Source: Tetracladium setigerum
Taxonomy: Eukaryota; Ascomycota; Leotiomycetes; Helotiales
Reading direction: 5' to 3'
Length of the DNA stretch: 64,000 bases
Assembly (NCBI GenBank): GCA_031472005.1
Contig: PZJY01000010.1
Location: 1,860,001 to 1,924,000 of the forward strand
In this document: positions 24,188 to 35,337 of the stretch, one piece after another
How positions within the stretch are numbered: position 1 is the stretch's first letter
Layout of the letters: each line of letters begins with the position of its first letter
Notes under the pieces: model-generated
Told to the model about the DNA's origin: nothing
Seen by the model: the letters and a program-made list of their open reading frames with translations, nothing else
Database searches by the model: none
Translations under genes and position numbers: made by a program

Positions 24188-25294
24188 ATGTCAAAAGAAA
24201 ATCTCCTCCTCCTTGGAGCAACAGGCTTCATTGGAGCATACATTACTGACGCAATCGTCAAAGCCAAAGAATCCTTTGGTCGCATTGTAATCTTCACCTC
24301 CCCGCCACGGCAGCGAGCAAGAAAGAGAAGCTTGACGGATACAAATCCCAAGGAGTTGAAGTCATTGTTGGAGATGTATATAACTCCGATGAATTACTCG
24401 CAGCTTATCAAGGTACATACATACAATTCCTTCACCCCAACCCTTTTAACAGTTCAACATCTGGAAATGTAGTACTAATATTATTGTTTTCTCTCTCTGT
24501 TCTAGGCATAACCACAATCCTAACATTCGTCGGCCGCAACGCCATCGCCGCCCAAATCCCCTGGATCAAACTCGCAGACCAAGTCCCAAGCATCAAGCGA
24601 TTCTTCCCCTCCGAATACGGCACAGATATCGAATACTCCCCCGAATCAGCCAATGAAGTGCCACATCAACAAAAATTGAAAGTGCGAGCTGCATTGAAGG
24701 AACAGACTGCATTGGACTATACCTATGTGGTTACCGGACCATATGTAGAGGGGTTCATTAGCACAACACCTGCAGCACCCGAAGCTGGAAGTTTCGATGT
24801 CAAGAAGAAGAAGGCCTTTTTGGTTGGAGATGGCAAGGGAGAGGTTAGCGTTATCACTATGACTGAGTATGTGCCAAATTCAAAATCCATACCCTACTCC
24901 CATCTACTAGCAAATCCCAAACTAACCACCCTCCACACAGCGTCGGCAAACTCACAGTCCTCGCCCTTCTCAACCCTACTGCCACTCGTAACCGCGCACT
25001 TCGTGTAAACTCCTTCACCACCACACCCCTCCAAATCCTCGCGGAATACGAGAAGCAAACTGGTGGTGAGAAATGGGAAGTTGAATACACGCCGATTGAG
25101 AAGCTCAAGGAGTTGGAGAAGAAGGCATATGATGAGGGATTGGGCTCAGCGACGATTTTTACGTTGAGGAGAATTTGGGCGACGGGCGGGACGTTGTATG
25201 AGAAGAGGGATAATGGATTGATTGGGGAGAGGAGACGGAGGGCTTGGAATTGGCTGTTAAGAGGGCTGTTGCGGTGCAAGTGGGTTCTTCTTGA
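24188..25294 (+). CDS. NmrA-like / isoflavone-reductase-like NAD(P)-binding protein
   Basis: Exons are 24188-24412, 24506-24866 and 24941-25294, 313 aa after two single-base corrections. It is an atypical short-chain dehydrogenase with an N-terminal Rossmann motif (LLLGATGFIGAYI, residues 6-18). The middle, RFFPSEYGTDIEY and YTYVVTGPYVEGF, is typical of the NmrA/PCBER/isoflavone-reductase-like group. Such proteins reduce aromatic or phenylpropanoid substrates or sense NADP(H). The substrate here is unknown. One missing C in the run 24300-24303 shifts the frame before the VEVIVGDVYNSDELL strand. One missing G in 25224-25227 changes the tail. Restored, it ends GLELAVKRAVAVQVGSS with TGA at 25292-25294. 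Both introns keep frame and family sequence. Confidence 0.85.
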
Positions 25295-26382
25295 GGAGTT
25301 AGTTTTTGAAGATATTCGACATTAATAGACCTTCAATCGTATGTGTCAATAATTACAAGGCCTTTCATGGCAAGGAAATTAGTTCATCAAATTCTGAAGA
25401 TAAAGTTTCTTTCCATGATTAGATAACAAGTAAGTGAGCGGCAAGGGCATGTCAATTCTCTCTTTCCCTTACATTACCTTATTGCATCTCTGCCAAGTGC
25501 ATGTCAAATCTCTCCCTCTCGAGCTTCTGTAGAATTTACCCTTGCTCCATCTGCGTTTCTCCACAGAACTTAATCGAAATTAGCAAGGATGTGGATATGT
25601 ATTACACCCTGATGTCTTGAATACAGTTTTAACGAAGCTTTTCGTGCTGCTGCTTCTAGAAGAGTTCTTCAAAGCTTGGCATTCCGTTCGTGCTGGCATT
25701 GTATCAGGTATCTTTTTGATTGTAGACGGTATTGTACTGCAAATAATGTCACACAGATAGATGGTAGGTAGCTTTGAATTTGATATGATCAAGTCATAAA
25801 CTTGAGGGAATATCATGAGTTCTACTCTGCAAGAGCATTTGACGTCTTACAACGCACCTCCTTCTTCTTGACCATCACTCCCATTACAAATAAAGAGTTT
25901 TATCCCATGGAAGTCTTTTTCTCTTTGCTGGTTATTCTTTCTAGATTCTATAATACCATGACCACGAATAGTTGTACTATCCCAAGTGTCGGCGTACATG
26001 AAGATGCAACTTCGCACACACATCTCCTACTCCATGTCAATAGCACCAAACCAACTGTTAACTCAAGAGGGACGATATCAAAAACCCCCATCAGGAAAGG
26101 CAAGCCCGAATTAATCAAATACCATCCCCAGAATATACTTTCGCCAAGGATATGTTTGCCTCTTTGTGGCTTACACCCACACGTCCCATTGGGCACCTCG
26201 CACATCGATGCTCTTCAGCTCCAAGCCACCAGCTTCAACACCATATCTCCGTAACACTGCAGCTGGAAAGCGCATTCTCAGCCCTTCCTCCACGATGATC
26301 CTCACAGCGAAACACACACAAATTTCCGATTATCCAGTCAAATAAGGATTGCTTTTGGACCTCGTGGAGACCTTCGTGGAGC
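25295..26382. other. Intergenic region upstream of Zn2Cys6 regulator
   Basis: About 1.1 kb. Short ORFs on both strands show no family character, and no gene is supported. Confidence 0.45.
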
Positions 26383-28888
26383 ATGCAGACATCTACGCCA
26401 ACGATTCCCACAAAAAGGGAGAGGAGACGACCCCAGATTTCATGCACCGAGTGCAGGAGACGGAAACAAAAGGTGCGGTTTGCCCCCCCTCTTCCGCTGC
26501 TTCCTTTCCCTCTTTCTTTTCCTTTCATTTTGCCTTTCTTTTTCGACCTGATATTGATCGGGTCGTTGGGAAACTTGGGAATTGCCGAATGTAAAACTAA
26601 CGAGTATATGTAATGGTAGTGTAACTTTCGAAAGGATGGACCGTGTACGAATTGCTTGAGGCGTTACCCAGCCGTGGCATGCTACGTGCAAGAACTTGCT
26701 CCGATTGCAAACCCTTCCGCGAAGAAGACTACTGGTAACAAGAAGCGGAATGCCTCTGCAGGCGGAGAAGACACACCTGGAGGCGGGAAGACTGCACCAC
26801 AAAAGCCAAGTCGTCAAGATGAGGAAAATAATAGTCGAGTTGAATATCCCTCTATTCCTCTGAGTCGGATTTTACACCCTGTATCAGATGTTCCTGATCC
26901 ATGGATGAAACCACCTCGGTTGGCAAACAAGTTGCCGAATCGGTTGGCAATTAAGGAGGATATCGATAGCCCGAAATTCATCTCTGTGGGATTCGTGCAA
27001 GACGAAAATGATTGCATCAATATTGATCAAGATCAAGAACTGATCTTGCCCGAACGCCAGAAACTTGTTTTTCTAGATCCTGGCTGTAAAGCACCGATGC
27101 ACAAACGAATGGATTCTCGAATAGGAAATCCAAGAGCGATCGGAGGAATGTTGGAAATGCTCAATAGTTTCAATACCTTTCCGGTCAAGACTACCTTGAG
27201 GAACTCCGAACTCTTTAGTTTCTGTAAGTTTTCTTCAATTTAACAATTCTATATTACGGTATGGAGAATTCAAGCTAATGATTAGGGAATGAAAATGGAT
27301 AGACCACCAATATGTTGCACCACGTCTGTGTTCCATAGATGGTAGTGGATTCCACCCATTATTTGCAGAGGAGATTCTCCCATGGCAAATCCAATCCCCG
27401 CTCATGCCTAATGTGGCGATTCTCATGGCTTCTGCCACGCAAGGTTATCTTCGAAATCCAGAGAGTGAAATGACTTCTGAGGCGCTAGTCATCAAACAGC
27501 ATGTTTTAGCACTAGTCAACAAATTTATCCGGCAAGATTTTGACGTGGTCGGACACCAGGCTATGAGAATAGTGATTCATTTGGTGATTATTGAGGTATG
27601 ATGCTCTTCTTCTCAAGTGTCTTGTTTTGCCAGCATAACGTGATCTGCGGACGAATCCAGAGTGTATGATCGAGGAAAACCGGCTGATGAAAGAATGATG
27701 AAACAGTGGTGGTGGGGAAGTTCAGAAGCGCTTTGGTCACATATGACCGGTATAAAACGCATGCTCGAACTCCGCGGTGGTCTAGCAGCCATGAATGATC
27801 CCCTGAACATGCATGTTTTGATTGTGTAAGCTCTCCATCCCCATACCCATCCCTTCCCAGTAACTGAAAACTCACACCCAAAAACAGAACAGACTACGAA
27901 CTTGCCTGCGGCTATGAACGAGATTTACTCTTTCAATCAACCAGAGCCGCTCTATCAGCTCAACTCCCAATCCCAGAGACCTATCCTGAGAAAATACGTT
28001 CTCCATTGATGCGATATCCTACCACTTTTCGGGAGAGCGCCGAGGATCTTGGCATTAGTACTCTTGCGGCTGAAGTGCTAGATGATGTGAGGTTTTTGAC
28101 GTGTTCGATTACGGATTTGGTGCTTGATTTGGATCGTGAGTACGATGAGGCACAGGTGAACAAGATTAAAAGTACAGCTGGTTGTAAGTTCCACATTCTT
28201 TTGATTTGGGATATGTGTATGAGGGAGAGGGCATGCTTGAGATTTGAGAAAAAAGAACAATGTATTGACTTATCCTGGGAATATAGGGATGTATAAGCAG
28301 CGATTTTCTCGCCAGAGAGCCCCCATTACGGAATCAACACCCCCTGAGGAGATAATGAACGATACCATACTCTTGGCTGCACAAGTCTACACCCACGCCA
28401 TCTCAACACTAACGCCCTTCACGGACTCATTCCCAAAAGATCTCCAAGAAGTAAGTCACACACACATACCTTCTCTCTCTACTCCCTCCAATCGCCTCTC
28501 CCCACTCTCGCCTCTCCAGTCTCCCCACAATATCCCAAAATCACCCAAATCAAATCCTAACAAGTCCTAACACATCCCAGCGTTTCTACCTCAACATCTC
28601 CCTCCTGCCCCTCTCCCACTGGTCCGCGATCCCAGGAATCTTCTTCTGGATCTTGTTGGTTGCAACACCTGCCAGCGAAGGTGATTACAGAGGCAGGTTT
28701 TTGAGAAAACAGATGGCGTGTACGGGGATGAGCATTAGTCTTGAGAATTTCTTTTTGGAACGGCGCTTTTGAGGGCATTTTGGGCGGTGCAGGTTTGGGT
28801 TAGGAGTGAAAGGGGGAGGGATATGGAGAAGAAAGGGGAGAGGGAGAGAGAAAGGAGAGGAGTAGTGATGGGGAAGGTGTTGATGTGA
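26383..28888 (+). CDS. Zn2Cys6 fungal transcription factor
   Basis: Seven exons: 26383-26472, 26620-27223, 27303-27595, 27707-27825, 27888-28183, 28287-28450 and 28581-28888 (624 aa after one correction). The zinc cluster has cysteines at 21, 24, 31, 39, 42 and 51 and is split by the first intron after KQK. A basic, disordered linker follows. The C-terminal part matches the fungal-specific transcription factor domain type (HVLALVNKFI, VIHLVIIEWWWGSSEALWSH, GIKRMLELRGGL, TDYELACGYERDLLF). These regulators bind CGG-containing DNA. The target is unknown, and the neighbouring NmrA-like and lactonase genes are only positional candidates. As given the protein ends at 28770 (ERRF). One extra base at 28752-28758 yields GTALLRAFWAVQVW and a basic tail to 28888. 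Confidence 0.88.
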
Positions 28889-29654
28889 AGGTATGAGATG
28901 GACGGGTTGGGCGGAGTTGGAGGTGCCAATTCTTTTTCTTTGTGTTCTTTTTCGGATGGTATTAGATTGTATGCATAGATGTGCTGGCAAAAAATGGGCG
29001 GTTATCTATCAAGTAGCATGGAGGGGTTTGAAGCGTTGAAATAGAATAGTGAGCGAATTATTGAGAATTTTTCAACGTTGTGAGTTTTTGTTTGTTAAAC
29101 AAGTAGGAGAGAGTGGAGAAAGACCATAAAGTCCTGCATCACTTTCGCGAATCTGGATCAAAAGCCCCCCTCCCCGAGGGCTACAAGACCATTTTGAATG
29201 TGCTCCAGGACTGGCTTGAGGAGCTCACTAAAAGTCAATAATTAGTTTGTTTATTTGCAATATCTAGTTTCATGAAAGCCTTGCAGACCGAAAGTATCAT
29301 AGTTGCTCTCTCAGCCATACGAGGCAATGACATTCGAAGATCTTTGTATGGCTTCTGCAACCCTCCGCCATATTTCAATCATTGTAATGCTAACTGCTCT
29401 GGATGAAAGGAAAACCTGGCGCGGGGAAATTGACTTTGATGGCGTGCAAATATAAGTAATTTCAGAAAACTTTACGACAAGGAGTAATTCAGTCAATATA
29501 TTTAGAGCCTGTCAAAACGAGCATCTGAGCAGCAGCACAAAATACATCGGAAACCAACCAAGCCAACACTTATAAAGACAAGGTGTAGATTCCACATGAT
29601 ATACGAACAGCGAACTGAGACGAACAAAGACCTCTATTATATTCTTGAGCTGCG
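28889..29654. other. Convergent intergenic region, regulator/membrane gene
   Basis: About 770 bp with the 3' flanks of two convergent genes. No coding signal seen. Confidence 0.45.
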
Positions 29655-31109
29655 TCAAACTTCAGCTTGGCCAGAAAAAGCACTCCTCTGCCCTTTCTTT
29701 TCCACTTCGCTATCTCTTATCATCCCTCTTCTCTTATGTTCTGCTCGCCTTCTAACACGTTTTGTATGATATGCCCTTTTCCAGAATTTTTTGTGGACGT
29801 TATCCCTAATATTATCGTCCTCATATCGAAGGCTAGTAGGGAAGAATGTCTGTATCATTGCTAGCCCAGCTGTAGGAACCCACTTTTCAAGCTCCTTTAA
29901 AGCTCCATGTGTATTCGCTATTTCGTTCTGCTTCGCTCTTAACGGTTCCAACCAAGCTGGTACGCCATCTTTGCGCTCCATCGAATCTAGCCACTTTGGC
30001 ATCTGGATGTCTTCGGGTCCCGTCTGCTGTTTGAGACTCTGCGACCATTCAGACAATTCAGAGACATCCGCGGAAGCCTCGTCTAAATCAACAAGGGCGT
30101 CAACATCGTCTGTGAAGTTTTGGCGTTTTCCGATTATCGTTGGCATGCGAGAAAACTTTGTGAGATGAAAGTCTGAAGTGCCTGGATCCCGTGCCTTCCC
30201 AGCAGCGTAAATGTTTTGTAACATCCCGATACCCCCTATACCAATCAAATACCAAGTGTGTTCCTTGAGGCCTGACACACTGATGAGAAGACATGTCCAT
30301 GAAAACGCCAATACTAGGGATACGATAGGAGTTTCTGGACGAGGAATTGGAGTTGCTGTTGCAAGAGCTTCGAAATTCCAAGACCCTTTGCTGCCTATAA
30401 ACACCATGACATGGAGATGTCCATTTCCGCGCGTCAAACAAGTTACATTTTCAGAGTCCAAGGTTCGACCCGCCCATTTTTCCTGCCTCCACTGCGGCAA
30501 GGCGCAGGTGAGTAGAGCTAGGAAATTCCCGCATAGGACGACCATCATAACTCCCCAGTTATCGTATAGAATCCAGGGTACAGTAGCGATTCCAATCTGT
30601 GTAATGATGGTTACCCATCCCAACCACCAGACCAAGTCAAGGCTCGGTTTAGAAGGCACTCCCAGCTCGAATATATCAATCCTGATTGACTCTGCTCGAC
30701 CATTTGCCGAACTGCTTGGGAGCTGACCATGCGCTGGATTCGTTGTGTCAACTTCATGCCTTGTCTCATGGTCTCGCAAAAGTCGGCCAAGTGCCCAAGA
30801 CTGATTTGCCCTAGTAAAGGCATTTGCGCAATTCACGACGATTGAGGGACAATCTGTGTTTGGCATCAATCTTTTCTCTCCAACAGCAGATAAAAGGTTT
30901 GTGAATCCGTAGGCAACCCATCCGAATGAAAAGGCTACCGGTGTGATGCCAATGATTATACTTTTCTTCCCAAATGGCTGAATAGTATATCCAACGAGTT
31001 GGGCAATTGCTTTCTGTACTATGTCGCCGCCAATCAAAAGAAGCAGACTTAAAATATCGCCTGGATTGCTCCACTGGCTTCGAAGGAGGCCGGCTGTGTC
31101 ATCAGCCAT
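29655..31109 (-). CDS. Uncharacterised fungal multipass membrane protein
   Basis: Intronless, 484 aa, starting MADDTAGLLRSQWSNPGDIL, a start I associate with an uncharacterised fungal family. Hydrophobic segments lie at about 18-42, 50-75, 155-180, 182-205, 260-280 and 285-305, so I expect five or six membrane passes. A conserved-looking core (GGDIVQKAIAQL, ITPVAFSFGWVAYGF, SWALGRLLRDHE) precedes a soluble charged C-terminal region of about 170 residues (DALVDLDEASADVSE, MPKWLDSMERKDG). No enzyme motif is visible. It lies head-to-head with the NLR-like gene at 31531, only about 420 bp away, which makes co-expression plausible. I do not know the function. A signalling or pore role beside the NLR is speculation. 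Confidence 0.75.
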   Translation of the reverse strand: MADDTAGLLRSQWSNPGDILSLLLLIGGDIVQKAIAQLVGYTIQPFGKKSIIIGITPVAFSFGWVAYGFTNLLSAVGEKRLMPNTDCPSIVVNCANAFTRANQSWALGRLLRDHETRHEVDTTNPAHGQLPSSSANGRAESIRIDIFELGVPSKPSLDLVWWLGWVTIITQIGIATVPWILYDNWGVMMVVLCGNFLALLTCALPQWRQEKWAGRTLDSENVTCLTRGNGHLHVMVFIGSKGSWNFEALATATPIPRPETPIVSLVLAFSWTCLLISVSGLKEHTWYLIGIGGIGMLQNIYAAGKARDPGTSDFHLTKFSRMPTIIGKRQNFTDDVDALVDLDEASADVSELSEWSQSLKQQTGPEDIQMPKWLDSMERKDGVPAWLEPLRAKQNEIANTHGALKELEKWVPTAGLAMIQTFFPTSLRYEDDNIRDNVHKKFWKRAYHTKRVRRRAEHKRRGMIRDSEVEKKGQRSAFSGQAEV

Positions 31110-31530
31110 GCTCCTTGAGAGAGATCGTCGTTTGGGTTGTCTTGCTTGTGCAAGTTAAAAACAAGAAATGAATAGGTATTGTATGTGGGGGTTTCAGTCT
31201 TGATTACCTTAAATTTATCCGACATATTGTGTCGTGGCGCTTTGTTAACCAAACATATTACCTCCATTACAGTGATGAGGCTGCCATGGCTGACTAATGA
31301 CCTGCAGAGTAGTGGTGTAGCCGCCCAGATACTGTAGTTCACGAGCCTCGTTCCAACCCCAGCCTGGTTCATAATATTGGTTTCTGGATCATAGTCCTTC
31401 GCGATCCCTCTTCCTTCATGATCGCATTCTTGACAAGTTTATCAAACATTATCTGAGCATTGTACACTACACAACAACTCAGAGTTCCCGCTTTCTTTGT
31501 TCCACGACCCTACCACGGCGAACTTGGGCC
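31110..31530. promoter_or_regulatory. Divergent promoter region, membrane gene/NLR-like gene
   Basis: A 421-bp interval between two divergent ATGs. It is not empty: on the minus strand 31207-31372 encodes a hydrophobic segment (MNQAGVGTRLVNYSIW followed by a second apolar stretch), and its frame is open upstream to about 31441. This could be a 5' exon of the membrane gene or a remnant of another membrane protein. I found no splice that joins it in frame with a good donor. Confidence 0.4.
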
Positions 31531-34500
31531 ATGGCGGCTCCTAGCAACCATGAGCTGACTTGGACATCGGGGTCACCTTCAACAGGAGCGGACATGGAAA
31601 ATGAACGTCTAGAACTTTGTATGAATAATTTCCCATCTAATCAGCCAGAGCCATACAATTTTGGGTGTTTCCAAGAGGTGGCACAGCACTAATAAATAAT
31701 GTTCTAACAGAGATTATAGTGCTTACTACTCTTCTCAAAAGGATCTTGGAAACACTCGCAGATACAGATGAGTTCATAAAAGAAGAATCGCCTACATTCT
31801 TCCTTGTCTACGCACATGAAAATGCTTCTGCTGGAAAAGCAAATGCCGCCCTGGCCCGAAACCTAATACATTGGTTAAAGGTCCTCCGATCGAAAGTGCT
31901 TTCCGACCGATCAACGTCTTTAGGACCTTGGTATACTCGAGAAGATGTCAACTTTGACCGCGATATACTATCGAACCAATTTTGTCTGCTGCCAGGAAGC
32001 GGCAAAGCTAGGAGTGTCCACCAAATCAGCAGCGTTGACAAAGTCATACTTTGTTGCTCAGAGGTACTGCAAAGCTATCACGAGGACAGCAAGATGAAGG
32101 GATACACTGAAGCTATCAAAAATTTCTATCGCCATCCCAACAGGGACATCACGAATACTGATGAAGTACAAAAAGGGATAGAGGGGATCGTGAAAGAATA
32201 CTGTGGGAAGGACGGGTTTCACCACGTTCTCACGGAGTTGGCCTTCTTAGAAATCCGATGTATTCAACAAGAAAAGCAACACGGTATAGTTCCGGTTGTG
32301 CTCGACGATGACAGTATCACAATTCCGGGGTTCCTTGATGTTGGGGTGCCTCTCCGGCTCAAATCTCAAAAACCATCTCAATCGATGATCCACGAGTGCG
32401 AAGTCCTACATAGGTTACTTTTCAATCTTCTAGGTCAACTCTATCAAAATAGAAATACATCCATCGAAGAGTTTAAGGAATGTTATCGGAAATTGGTTGA
32501 GAAGCTTTTGATCCAATCAAGCGTGCCTTCGCTTGAGGAATTCGAAATTTCGATATCCACAGAGATCAAACTTGCAGTGGACCGTCTGATTCGTCATGGA
32601 CTTGTCACTCATCGCACTGGTTAGTTCATTTCTCTTGTCCCTTATAGCGCTTAGCTAAATTCATGCCATAGCACCTAAAAGAGAAAGCTTCATTGTCCCT
32701 TTTGATTTGACGGGTATTCCAAAGACAAATAACTTTACGGGACGTATAGCAGACTTGAACTTGATGAAAGAACAGCTACTTCCTGGTGAAGTGTCGGACC
32801 GCCGTAAGATCTGTGTAGTCCACGGACTGGGGGGATAGGCAAAACTCAGTTGGTCATTGAATATGCGAGACAGCACCAGACTAAATATACGGCCTTCTTC
32901 TGGCTCAACGGAAAGACCGAGGAATCTCTGATCCAGAGCCTTATGCTGCTAGCAGCACGACTGCAAAAGGGCCAGATAACAGATTTGAATACCGAAGAAG
33001 TCAAGGGATTGGAAGAGTCTAGGCAGCAAGCGCAGAAAGTCTTGCAATGGTTTGCTCTACAGGGAAATAACCAGTGGCTATTAGTCTACGATAACATTGA
33101 CAAGACGTCCTGGGGAGAAGATGAAAATTTTGATAAGAACGCAGGGGCTTCAACTTACGACATCGAACAATACTTTCCAAGGTGTGAGGCGGGGTCTATT
33201 ATTATTACCTCGCGCCTTCTACGCTTACGAGATCTTGGGCTTGAAGTCGCTTTAGGAAAGCTTGGCGTCATCGACAGTCTTTTGATTCTAGAAAAGCATG
33301 CAGGACGAAGTTTGAAACAAGCTGGCAATGATACAAATGCAATGGCAAACTCCGACATTAACAGCTGGGACAAAGGTGAGTCATTTAAATGCTTTGAGAG
33401 ACATTTTTATCAAGAGTGGACTTTAACCTTTCTTTCTGACTGACACTACTACAGATGCCGTGTCACTTGTTCAACGGCTAGATTGTCTTCCCCTGGCGTT
33501 AGTATTTGCTGGCTCTTATCTTCGAAAAGCTAGTACTGTCAAATATCTCGAATTTTATGAGAAATCATGGTCCGGCCTCGATGAAACAATGAAGAGTCGA
33601 CACGACTATCCTGAGCGTACTATTATAACAAGCTGGAAAATTTCATTCGATGAGGTAGTTCGCAGAAACACTGGGGCTGCAAATTTACTCCGGCTGTGGG
33701 GCTATCTCGACAATCAGGAGCTTTGGTATGAATTGTTGCAGTGGCCGGGATTTGAGGACGAAGCTCCAGAATGGCTTCAAAAAACGACAAGAACTGAGAT
33801 CAGGTTCTTAGAGGCAGTGGATATCCTTCTAGACTACTCTCTCATTCAAAAGAACAGACATAGTGAGTCCTTCTCGATGCACGCTGTAGTGCACGATTGG
33901 ATCCGCAACTCTATCAATAGGAAGAACGACGAAGACCTATTGGAGATAGCAACGACTACAATTGGGCTTGGAGGTCCAGCAAAAGATAGAAGAGACTACT
34001 GGGTCATTCAACGCCGGCTATTGCCACATGCTAAACGATTGTCAAATTTTTGGAGTGAAAATCAAAACACTACAAATGCATACGCTTTTCTTGTTGCGCT
34101 GCATAACTTAGGTAATCTCTACATCGATCAAGGCCAGCTTGCTCAGGCAGAAGCAATGTATCTCCGAGCGCTGAAAGGCAAGGAGAAGGCACTTGGACCG
34201 GACCACATATCGACACTCAATACGGTCAATAACCTAGGCAACCTCTATAGGACCCAAGGCAAGCTAGCAGAGGCAGAGGAAATGTATCTTCGAGCGCTGA
34301 AAGGCAAGGAGAAGGCACTTGGACCGGACCATATATGGACACTCGATACGGTCCAAAATCTAGGCAGCATTTACTTTGAGCAAGGCGACCAGGCAAGAGC
34401 AGAGGAGATATATCTCCGAGGGCTAAAAGGCTATGAGAAGGCACTTGGACCGGACCACACATCGACACTTTATACGGTCCATAACCTAGGCAACATTTAC

Positions 34501-34818
34501 TTTGAGCAAGGCGACCAGGCAAGGGCAGAGGGGATGTATCTTCGGGCACTAAATGGCTATGAGAACGCTCTTGGCCTTGAACTTGTCTCGACTTATTTAC
34601 CGGCGTTAAATACTATGTTCGCCTTTGGTGACCTCTACTCGCAAACCGACCGGAAAGATAGGGCAAGGGCAATGTATAATCTAGCATTGTCTGGATACAC
34701 AACCGTCCAAGGGCCTTCCTCGAAACTGGCTAGGAGAGTTGAAGCTCGGCTTCACGAGTTGGAAGTTATGTCTGCTGCGTTGGATGTACGTCAAAAACGT
34801 AAGCGGGAATCCCTATGA
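31531..34818 (+). CDS. STAND/NLR-like protein: TIR-like N-terminus, NB-ARC, TPR repeats
   Basis: Exons are 31531-31618, 31720-32619, 32672-33375 and 33455-34818 (1,018 aa after one correction). Residues about 53-150 form an unnamed domain with alternating strands and helices (FFLVYAHE at 56-63, LIHWLKVLR, VLSDRST, DILSNQFCLLP, DKVILCCSEVL at 136-146) that recalls TIR/SEFIR folds. A helical segment to about 300 follows. The NB-ARC has P-loop HGLGGIGKTQ (380-389), Walker B-like WLLVYDNID, SIIITSR and the GLPL-like DCLPLAL. A winged-helix part (WGYLDNQELWYELL, MHAVVHDWI) precedes TPRs at about 780-1000. Fungal NLRs act in non-self recognition and programmed cell death. The given sequence breaks inside the P-loop at the six-G run 32829-32834; one more G restores it. 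Otherwise this would be a null allele. Confidence 0.85.
34108..34584 (+). repeat. Tandem 126-bp TPR-coding repeats
   Basis: About four consecutive 126-bp (42-residue) units encode TPRs with the core ALGPDHxxTLxTVxNLG and YLRALKGxEKAL. The inner units are nearly identical at DNA level: GAGAAGGCACTTGGACCGGA and GCAAGGCGACCAGGCAAG recur exactly. This indicates recent duplication or gene conversion. Confidence 0.85.
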
Positions 34819-35337
34819 ACTAGATGATGATAAGAGTGATTTGAATGATCGAAAGAGATAAGAATAGTGATTTTGATAGAATTGGATGAATTTGAGTGAA
34901 CCAGTGACTAAGTGGTAGTCGTTACCATTTACAAGGACTGTAGCCAACATGAGATGAAAAGAAATATATGCCAAGCCGTGAAAGAATCTCCAAAGAAGTT
35001 GTTGTACGAAAAGTCAGAGAGGGTGAAATCTGCTCGGCTGAGATTTCCGAAACTACTCGGATATATAATGGGGCCATGGTCACTGATGGAAGTAGCAGAG
35101 GAAGAATATAAATCTACCCCACCCTTGAGTGACGCGATAACAGCTTGATAAGAGAGCAGGAAGATAGGAAGGGCATGTACTTGTGCTACCTAAGACACTC
35201 AGCCCGATAGATCGATATATTACTTCTGCGTCGAGTCATTTTCTCATCTTGATCATCATACGATTACTTCCATTTTCTCGGAAAAAGCCGCTCCATATCA
35301 CCATCAATCATTGTCATCAACCGTAAACGCCATCATC
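34819..35337. other. Intergenic region NLR-like gene to esterase
   Basis: 519 bp, purine-rich near the start. TATAAAT at 35107-35113 could serve the esterase gene. No coding signal. Confidence 0.4.
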
